Shown one piece after another: positions 58,001-64,000 of a DNA stretch of 64,000 nucleotides. The stretch is from positions 124,954,833 to 125,018,832 of the forward strand of contig OW799233.1 of the NCBI GenBank assembly GCA_941918925.1. Direction: 5' to 3'. Position 1 is the first letter of the stretch. Every line of letters begins with the position of its first letter. The DNA comes from Phyto melanocephala (taxonomy: Eukaryota > Arthropoda > Insecta > Diptera > Rhinophoridae). The notes under the pieces are model-generated. The model was not told where the DNA came from, searched no databases, and worked only from the letters and a program-made list of their open reading frames with translations. Position numbers and translations under genes: made by a program.

Positions 58001-60269
58001 TAGTACCGACAACCGGATGATGTGGTAAATAAAATAAACGTCCCTTGTTGACATCTATTTCCCCTGGTGAAAGTTCACGCATATGACCTAAATTGTGATA
58101 CTCCGACATGAATTTAACATAGGCTTCCTTTAAAGTAGGATTCATCGAAAGTCTACGCTCCGTAGCATTAAATCTCTTAAGTGCTCCTTGAAATGTATCA
58201 CCGAATGATGGATTCTCTTCATTAAATGGAAGTTGTACGACATACCTTCCATCCGTATGCCTACTATGTGTTTCTTGAAAATGTTGTTCGACGAGTGCTG
58301 CTTCACTGTCGCATCCTTTTTGCGCACCTGTTTCCTCAATTTCCCAAAAAGATTGAATTGATTTATCAATATCTGCCAATGTTAAAAATGAGGACGATGA
58401 TGATTGTTGTGGGTTGGACGACATTACCGAGGTTATAACCCAGCCGAAAATTGTAGAAATAGCCATTGTGTTACCCTTTTCATCAAGTAGCTTCTCTTGG
58501 GTGAACACATCCCATACGTAGTCAGCACCCAGTAAAATGTCAATGGGATTTCGACGATTAAATGATGGATCAGCAAGATGAACCATATTTATTCTACCGT
58601 AGTCATAACGTGTGATGGTACTCCTTGGGAGTGACGAAGTTATACGACCTAAAATGTGTACCTGGACGTCCATAGAAATATTCGAAGTTCTGGATCTTAT
58701 GTGCAAATAAGTATGACCATGCGTTGATTCAGCCTTTACCGACGAAATTCCAGTAAGAGCGATTTTAGAGTGATTCCGATGTAAACCTAAACGTTTTATA
58801 CAATCTTCCGTGATATACGACAATTCCGATGCAGTGTCAAGTAGAACACGGCATGAGATGAAGTGTCCCTTGTGGTCACGAACATCTACTAACGCTGTGG
58901 GAAGAATATGTGTAAGATTTCTCCGCATAAACGATACAGAGTTATCTTGAGACACAACCGTATTGAGCGACACTGGTCGCGAGCAATTACGTTCCGATGT
59001 GGGCCTATTACAACTGGGAAACTCCGACGACACAGCAACTTGAGCCTGATTAGCCGGAGAAACGCGAGCATAATGAATAAGTGAGTGATGATTTCCGTTA
59101 CAAGATTGGCATTTGTGTTGAGACTTACATTTATTAGCAGAGTGGCCTATACGAAGGCAATTAAAACAAAGACCTTTTTTCCTTACAATTAAACGACGTT
59201 GCTCAATATTTAACGATAGAAAATGTGAGCACTTATACGTTGGATGATCAATAGAGCCGCAATCAAAACATTTGTGTTGTATATTTGTAGACACCAGCGA
59301 TGTAGAGGGGTTTTTTCTAGAATGAGGCGATTTAACTACAGTGTTTTTACCTAATTCCAGTTCTTCACAGCATTGATCCAAGAATTTTAGAAATTGCGAT
59401 ATGGTAGGTTTTACCTCTTCACGCGATTTTTCAATCCATTTACGGCGAGATTCAGGGTCAAGTTTATTTTGTAAAATGTAGATAAGCCAATGATCACGCT
59501 CGTTGCAATCAATTGCATCCAAACCCCGAATTACTTCGTTCGAGATATCAGATATCTTCCGTATACCAACCGAATTTTCCTCCCGTAAAGAAGGGAGGCC
59601 CATAAATGTTTCAATATATGACGTTACGATATGACGAGGACGATCAAACCGCTCTTTGAGTCGACTCCATGCTGCGTTGTATGATAATTCCGAAATTTGC
59701 ATGTGTTTAATTATATTCGCTGCGTCATCCTTTAAAACTGATTTTAGATATTGAAATTTCTGAATATTAGATAGATTTGGTCTAGAATCTATTGCGCTAA
59801 CGAACAGATCTCTAAACGCTGGCCATTCCTTATAAATGCCAGTAAATGGTTCTATACGAATTTTAGGTAAGTCCTCGTTTCGAGAAGTTGATGGAGCATC
59901 AAGTCGCTGTAGCAAAGTTGAATGTTGCTCAGCAAGCCGAGAAAACATTTCTGTATGTGGTTCTGGAGTAGAAACAACTGGATTAAAAGATTTTAAAACG
60001 CGTTTAAACCACGCCTGACATGCGATGAATTTTTCTTCATAGGTTACCGTTTCCTCTTCAGGATCTACGAAGCCTTCTTCTTCTTCATGATTGTATAATT
60101 CGCTTGTAAGTTCTGTTAACTTTTCCCACGCAGATTCTAATCGAACAATACGCGCTTCTATTTGTTCCGCAAATAATTCCTCTGGTGGTTGACGAATAAA
60201 CGTATATGCGCGAGTAATTGCGCCCTTTTCAACTCGACGTTTTGTTTGAATTGTTTTAATCGAAGCCAT
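55074..60269 (-). CDS. BEL/Pao Gag-Pol polyprotein, 1,731 residues
   Basis: Encodes the particle and replication proteins of the retrotransposon in one frame. Approximate order: Gag with the DUF1759-like region at about 150-260 (KIRIEPFTGIYKEWPAFRDL); zinc knuckles at about 332-400 (CFDCGSIDHPTYKC, CFNCLRIGHSANKC, CQSCNGNHHSLIH); aspartic protease near 478 (VLLDTASELSYI); reverse transcriptase at about 730-960 with YVDD near 880; RNase H-like region at about 1,080-1,230; and integrase at about 1,360-1,600. The integrase has an HHCC-type finger (HEEH...CLKC), catalytic D in GCDYAGPF, D in YSDNGKNF and E in GGIWESGV. A C-terminal DUF5641-like segment ends the frame. No stops or frameshifts were seen. 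The ATG at 60,269 follows the leader after the 5' LTR. Confidence 0.95.
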   Translation of the reverse strand: MASIKTIQTKRRVEKGAITRAYTFIRQPPEELFAEQIEARIVRLESAWEKLTELTSELYNHEEEEGFVDPEEETVTYEEKFIACQAWFKRVLKSFNPVVSTPEPHTEMFSRLAEQHSTLLQRLDAPSTSRNEDLPKIRIEPFTGIYKEWPAFRDLFVSAIDSRPNLSNIQKFQYLKSVLKDDAANIIKHMQISELSYNAAWSRLKERFDRPRHIVTSYIETFMGLPSLREENSVGIRKISDISNEVIRGLDAIDCNERDHWLIYILQNKLDPESRRKWIEKSREEVKPTISQFLKFLDQCCEELELGKNTVVKSPHSRKNPSTSLVSTNIQHKCFDCGSIDHPTYKCSHFLSLNIEQRRLIVRKKGLCFNCLRIGHSANKCKSQHKCQSCNGNHHSLIHYARVSPANQAQVAVSSEFPSCNRPTSERNCSRPVSLNTVVSQDNSVSFMRRNLTHILPTALVDVRDHKGHFISCRVLLDTASELSYITEDCIKRLGLHRNHSKIALTGISSVKAESTHGHTYLHIRSRTSNISMDVQVHILGRITSSLPRSTITRYDYGRINMVHLADPSFNRRNPIDILLGADYVWDVFTQEKLLDEKGNTMAISTIFGWVITSVMSSNPQQSSSSSFLTLADIDKSIQSFWEIEETGAQKGCDSEAALVEQHFQETHSRHTDGRYVVQLPFNEENPSFGDTFQGALKRFNATERRLSMNPTLKEAYVKFMSEYHNLGHMRELSPGEIDVNKGRLFYLPHHPVVGTKLRVVFDGSFQDADNVSLNDKLQVGPSIQRNLFAVCFRFRLHKVVFSADIIKMFRQIWVSEDHRDFQRILWRENPTDVLKHFQLCTVTYGTASAPYLSVRVLEQLARDYKESHPKASKILLEDFYVDDVLTGASSAQELMLRQAELIDLLSQAGLELSKWMSNCADIALSKDEEHDFLKRNVDNAAKVLGIYWNAYEDCIQYRVNLGDATNASKRKVISDVSRIFDPLGLVSPVVIKFKILFQQLWLLNLQWDEPLPGSLAKQWLSYRDDLQNLSKLRLPRYVPNAESNIQLHGFSDASTKAYSAVIYCRFKDENGYFCVNLVASKTRVAPLKQISLPRLELCGALLLARLMKSIISSLPHQQIEIYAWCDSTVVLSWLSMQPTKLKTFVGNRTSEILETLPRNVWRHVSGKQNPADCASRGIMADQLLELDLWWSGPSFLKIQQEFNSFGNIQPSFDNINVKAEVKTNAEKVSYLTTTSRPDGRNIHAMESALANVSHWYKLIRIAGYVKRFINLYVHGIKIPAQKLTYKEIQEGKIIILKMAQECFFTGKKDICRDSGLSQLSPFIDDNGLIRVGGRISNSELSTNVQHPIVLPKHHKITSLILHEEHVKNLHPGISALFVIVRQRYWVIGARNLIRKLTHNCLKCFRQAQHVTQQRMADLPKVRVRQAFPFENTGCDYAGPFTLKIHRGRIRQTSKGYICLFVCMVTSAIHLELATDLSTECFLAALRRFMARRGKCSSIYSDNGKNFVGAKRKLNDMYQQLQSEDHNNTITAALAKEDIKWNFIPPYSPHWGGIWESGVRSVKLHLRRVIGSTILTFEQMHTLLTQIEAVINSRPLGSAPDTDIGYLSPSHFLIGRPTTMVPEGNLSEVKINRLDYWQHIQCMYQGFWRRWRKEYLTSLQQRPKWQNPNPNITIGDIVLVKEDNSPPATWISARVTETFPGSDGLVRAVLLRTSHGMMTRPIVKIVKLPIC

Positions 60270-61322
60270 GTTGATTTAAATAATAAATAATTAAAATTTC
60301 TACTTACAGCTTTAATCACAAAGTAATATATTGTATTGTTTTGTTGCCTGTAGTTTGTTGCCTGCCGCTTTGTGTATGTTCCAATTTGTACTAAATTGTC
60401 TCTATCTACCGACGAATTGTTTATTGTTATGCACACACAAGAATTATATTTATGTATTAGTTTAAATCGCACACGCACCACGACAACAAATCTCTTGTTA
60501 CTCTCAAATTTGTCTCTTATATTTTGCAAAAACCGCACACGCACACTAATATGTTTTTTCTTAAGAATTATTTTATAAGCGCACACGCACAGCAACAATT
60601 TAACTTTTCTATGTACTTTATTTTCTGTTATTTTCTTGTGTTTTTTCGATGCAGGTGTTCATGCAGTCGACACCGGCGCCGAAATTCTTAGACGATTGTT
60701 GTTGTTAGTTTTTATTTTCGTTTTACTATGTATGCATGTAACTACACGCATGCACATACAACAACTTTCAACGTATTTTTTTTTTTCAAAACAACAATTT
60801 GCACACAAGCTTTGACTTGTTCTTATTCTCTTTTTTTTATGATTTGAATTTGTTTCTTTGTTTGTGTATTATACACCCCAATTTTTCTTATATGAACTTA
60901 TGTACATATGTATGTATGTATATGTGAACCTTTTGTTTCCACACTTTTTGTCCAGAGGACCACAGTTTTAATTAAACGATTCGTTTATATACTTATGTAT
61001 GTAAGTATATGTATATGAAACCTTTTGTTTCAACCCACTTTATGTCCAGAGGACCACTATTTTAATTAACGATTTGTTTTTGTACTTATGTATACGTATA
61101 TACATATATGAAACCTTTTGTTTCAACACACTTTATGTCCATTGGACCACTATTTTAATTAAACGATTTGTTTTTGTTTTATAAGTATCACAAACCCGCG
61201 ACGATATGTTTGTGGATACCACCGAAATTGTGTCCAAAGAATCACTTTCCGTTTAAAGTAATGCTTTTACCGAAAATGTTAACACTTCACTTTGTCCAAG
61301 ATTTGGTTCGAAGGTCCAAATT
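60270..61322 (-). other. BEL/Pao untranslated leader with tandem repeat
   Basis: About 1,050 bases between the 5' LTR and the gag start. Three tandem units of about 92 bp start near 60,929, 61,021 and 61,113, sharing AACCTTTTGTTTC and GTCCAGAGGACCAC plus TTTTAATTAAACGATT. The primer-binding site should lie just inside the LTR. The sequence there reads TGGACCTTCGAACC on the element strand, but I could not assign a tRNA. Confidence 0.7.
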
Positions 61323-61606
61323 TGTTGGTGAACTGACGTAGCTGGCCCGGATGCCAACTATTCCTAACGTTTGCCTGGAGATTACTCCACCAGACCCGAA
61401 ATAATTACACGTACCACAATTATTTGCTTATTAATATTTGTATTTATTTATAAATAATGAGAGCGGACTGTATTTGTTTATGTGAGACACTTGTTGACAA
61501 CTAAAACTTGTGTGTGTAGAGAAATGTATGTGAAGTAAAGTTACATGAGTGATTTAGTTAGGTTGTATTTAAGGGAAGTTTGATACAAGGGAATGGTTCC
61601 TCAACA
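61323..61606 (-). repeat. BEL/Pao 5' LTR
   Basis: 284 bp, identical by eye to the LTR at 54,765-55,048. It contains the promoter for the element on the minus strand. Confidence 0.95.
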
Positions 61607-61733
61607 AATTCGAGGTCTTGTTTTTTTATTTCTATAAGAGAATTTAATCTTTTTTTATCATCTCCTTCTGGTAGTTCTCTGTAGTCATCATATTTTTTTT
61701 AGCAAAGTCATTTTTGTTTCCCTTTTCTTTATG

Positions 61734-62411
61734 CTATTTTTTTATGTCTCCGTATATTATTCTTTTTTCTGGCACTGATTCTTCTAAATCATCATCTTCT
61801 ATACATGAGGAGTGGTTACTGTCCGAGACTAAAGACGAAGAAGTGCATGGCAAGTCATTACTGTGATCTTCAGGTGCTATTACACTTAATTGATCACCTA
61901 AAGGTTTTAGGTTTGACTTTGGCTCTGTTTGTGTTTTTAAAACTGATACAAAGCTTTGCACAGTCTTCAGACCCCTAAACAGCGACAGCAGGAGCCAAGA
62001 TTTGTTCCTCTACTTGAGTGAGAGTTTTGTCTTAATACGGGCCACTACCGGTTCTTTTCTTCAAAGATTTATTAAAAGAAAACTTCTTTTTTACATGTTT
62101 TTGATCAGCGTATATCTAAACAAAAAAATCATTACTAAAAGTAAAACAATTTTTTCTTGTTATATTACCTTCCGCCACATTTTCACATCTTTTATTGGTG
62201 GACCAGAAGCATTAGGTTTGGCGGCTAGTTGCTCCAAAAGTTGGTTAGCCCTCGCTTTCCCTTGCGAACTGTTCGGAAAAAGGCTTTTTGCCAAACCTGT
62301 GTGCTTTGCCAAAAAATCCCCAAAAGTCTCTTTTTGAGAATAATTTATTTTTGTTAACTTTGACCTAGAAATATAACAATTTACATTCATAAACAATTTA
62401 ATTTCATACAT
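61734..62411 (-). pseudogene. Myb/SANT-like protein of Z1, N-terminal part
   Basis: A Myb/SANT-like (zeste-type) DNA-binding domain: YSQKETFGDFLAKHTGLAKS, QLLEQLAAKPNASGPP, then KMWRK. A GTAATA donor at about 62,168 and an acceptor TTGTTTAG upstream of ATATACGCTGATCAAAAAC would splice to IYADQKHVKKK, completing the usual W-x-DxK end of the domain. A decayed TGSGP...LTQVEEQIL stretch and an acidic/serine-rich segment (HSSCIEDDDLEESVPEKRII) follow. The C-terminal coiled coil lies beyond the BEL insertion. The gene is therefore broken. Confidence 0.65.
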
Positions 62412-62649
62412 TTTTAACTTACATTTTCTTTTCTGTTCACTTTATACTTTAAAACGTTAACTCGAATGCTTTTTTGGTAACGAGTTTGTACTCGCAAGGT
62501 TGCATACGAAATGTAGCTCGTTATCGAATGCCATCATTAGAAATTTCGATAGTCGATACTCGATATCGAATGAGAGAATCCCAAAAGTAAAAAAACTCGC
62601 ACGTTCGAATATAATTTCGCTCGTATACGAATGCGACAATCAGTCCCCT

Positions 62650-63995
62650 GGGGGCTAATTCTCGCATTCGTGATCGAAATACAACTCGTATCGAAATTAA
62701 TTTCGATAGCGTACAATTTTCTAATGATGTTACTCGATACGAAACGAATCGAGGTTTTAGTTCAGTGTTGTAAAGAACTTACTTTTTTTCATGTTTTTTG
62801 AAACTAAAAAAAATGAAAGCCTATAAAAATTTTATGTACATAGGGATTTATTTCTATTTTAATTGCATTTCGATACGTATATTAAGTGTTTCTAACTCCT
62901 ATTTGCAACTCTATTTTTTTAATTTGTTTGTCTAAGTATTGCTCCTCTTCCTTAATTTGTAGGCTTTTCTTTCTTATTTCAATTAAATGAATATTCAGTT
63001 CGACATTCCTTTGTTTTAATTCGAGGTCTTGTTTCTTTATTTCTATAAGGGAATTTAATCTTTTTAGCATCTTCTTCTGGTAGTTGTCTGTAGTAATCAT
63101 ATTTTTTTTTAGCAAAGTATGTTTTGTTTCCCTTTTCTTTAGGCTATTTTTTATGTCTCCGTATATTATTCTTTTTTCCGGCACTGATTCTTCTAAATCA
63201 TAATCTTATATACTTGAGGAGTGGTTACTGTCCGAGACTAAAGACGAAGAAGTGCATGGCAAGTCATTATTGTGATCTTCAGGTGCTATTACACTTAATT
63301 AATCACCTAAAGGTTTTAGGTTTGACTTTGGCTCTGTTTGTGTTTTTAAAACTGATCCACAGCTTTAAACAGTCTTCAGACCATAAACAGCGACTTCTAT
63401 GCCAGCAGCAGCCAAGATTTGTTCCTCTACTTGAGTGAAGATTTATTAAAAGAAAACTTCTTTTTTACATGTTGTTTTTGATCAGCGTATACCTAAACAA
63501 ACAAATCATTACAAAACAATTTTTTCTGCCACATTTTCACATCTTTTATTGGTGGACCAGAAGCATTAAGTTTCGCGGCTAGTTGCTCCAAAAGTTGGTT
63601 AGCCCTCGCTTTCCCTTGTAAACTGTTCGCAAACAGGCTTTTTGCCAAATCTGTGTGCTTTGCCAAAAAATTCCCAAAGATCTCTTTTTGAGAATAATTT
63701 ATTTTTGTTAACTTTGACTATAAATATAACAATTTACTTTAAAAAAAAATTATAAATTTTTAACTTACATTTTCTTTTCTGTTCAATTTTATACTTCAAA
63801 ACGTAAACTCGAATGCTTTTTTGCTAACGAGTTTATACTCGCAAGGTTTCGTACGAAATGTAGCTCGTTATCGAATGCCATCATTAGAAATTTCGATAGT
63901 CGATACTCGATATCGAATGAGAGAATCCCAAAAGTAAGAAAACTCGCACGTTCGAATATAATTTCGCTCGTATACGAATGCGACAATCAGCCCCC
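62650..63995 (-). mobile_element. Myb/SANT-encoding TIR element (Z2), uninterrupted
   Basis: It starts GGGGGCTAATTCTCGCATTC and ends GAATGCGACAATCAGCCCCC, 1,346 bp, directly after Z1. The internal order is the same as Z1 without the retrotransposon. It ends five bases before the window edge, so further copies may follow. Confidence 0.7.
62882..63720 (-). pseudogene. Myb/SANT and coiled-coil protein of Z2, decayed
   Basis: The C-terminal 100-codon frame (62,882-63,184) is a strongly charged coiled coil (LNSLIEIKKQDLELKQRNVE, LQIKEEEQYLDKQIKKI). Upstream on the minus strand the acidic/serine region and the Myb-like domain (the GDFLAKHTDLAKS-type segment, about 63,530-63,700) are recognisable but interrupted by stops and small deletions relative to Z1. 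Confidence 0.6.
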
Positions 63996-64000
63996 TGATG

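Larger units (their letters stand above)
54765..61606 (-). mobile_element. BEL/Pao LTR retrotransposon, apparently intact
   Basis: Two 284-bp LTRs (54,765-55,048 and 61,323-61,606) show no difference that I could find. Both begin TGTTGG and end CAACA. A 5-bp duplication AATTC flanks the element (54,760-54,764 and 61,607-61,611), as expected for BEL/Pao. Total length 6,842 bp. One gag-pol frame (55,074-60,269) is open throughout, and there is no envelope-like gene. It split the coiled-coil coding part of the Z1 element. The unoccupied site can be read in the Z2 copy near 63,020 (TTTTAATTCGAGGTCTTG). Identical LTRs imply a very recent insertion. Confidence 0.95.
54396..62648 (-). mobile_element. 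Myb/SANT-encoding TIR element (Z1), split by BEL/Pao
   Basis: The left end is GGGGGCTAATTCTCGCATTC and the right end GAATGCGACAATCAGTCCCC, an imperfect inverted repeat of about 22 bases with further A/T-rich inverted similarity (TTCGATA / TATCGA-rich). Without the BEL insertion and its 5-bp duplication it is about 1,406 bp. A second copy follows immediately at 62,650 with a single T between. It encodes a Myb/SANT-like protein but no transposase is visible. Myb-like companion proteins are known from PIF/Harbinger elements, which is the best guess for its class. Confidence 0.65.

Noticed and set aside
61285..61322. Specific tRNA primer-binding site for the BEL element
   Set aside because: TGGACCTTCGAACC lies next to the LTR, but the TTCGAA is not at T-loop distance from the CCA end, so the tRNA could not be named.
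1..64000. CRISPR arrays, rRNA genes, bacterial operons or prophage
   Set aside because: No regularly spaced short repeats, no rRNA motifs, and all genes show eukaryotic intron structure.

Overview
The window looks like nuclear DNA from a higher fly, most likely a calyptrate such as a blowfly or house-fly relative. It is very AT-rich, genes are split by GT-AG introns, repeats are dense, and the three ordinary genes are fly orthologues in an order I recall from Drosophila 96B (Esp, Nip7, nct). No prokaryotic features, CRISPR array, rRNA gene or tRNA gene were found.

Layout. 1-18,045 holds no recognisable protein gene. It is an accumulation of dispersed repeats: DINE-1/INE-1-like (Helentron-associated) elements, foldback MITEs and relics. 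18,046-20,202 is an SLC26 anion transporter (Esp). A 2,993-bp tandem duplication then repeats all but its first visible exon (21,272-23,195). 24,397-27,022 is a three-level nest: a Harbinger-like element contains a DINE-like repeat, which contains a hAT element. 28,369-28,965 is Nip7, a ribosome-biogenesis factor. Nicastrin (nct), a gamma-secretase subunit, runs from 31,219 to about 53,091. Its third intron is 16 kb and carries an intact, intronless RFX transcription factor gene (41,260-43,755), a nearly complete Tc1/mariner element with DD37E spacing, and several mariner, LINE, MITE and DINE relics. 54,396-63,995 holds two head-to-tail copies of a TIR element whose ORF encodes a Myb/SANT-like domain and a coiled coil. 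The first copy is split by a complete BEL/Pao LTR retrotransposon (54,765-61,606) with identical-looking LTRs and an open 1,731-codon polyprotein.

The host genes do not form a pathway: sulfate/anion transport, 60S ribosome biogenesis, intramembrane proteolysis (Notch/APP cleavage) and RFX transcription. The most unusual points are the intronless RFX copy nested in the nct intron, the exact Esp duplication whose junction supplies a new in-frame start exon, and the well-resolved nested transposon insertions. Gene identities rest on translated motifs and family knowledge. Names of repeat families are inferences, because no database could be searched.
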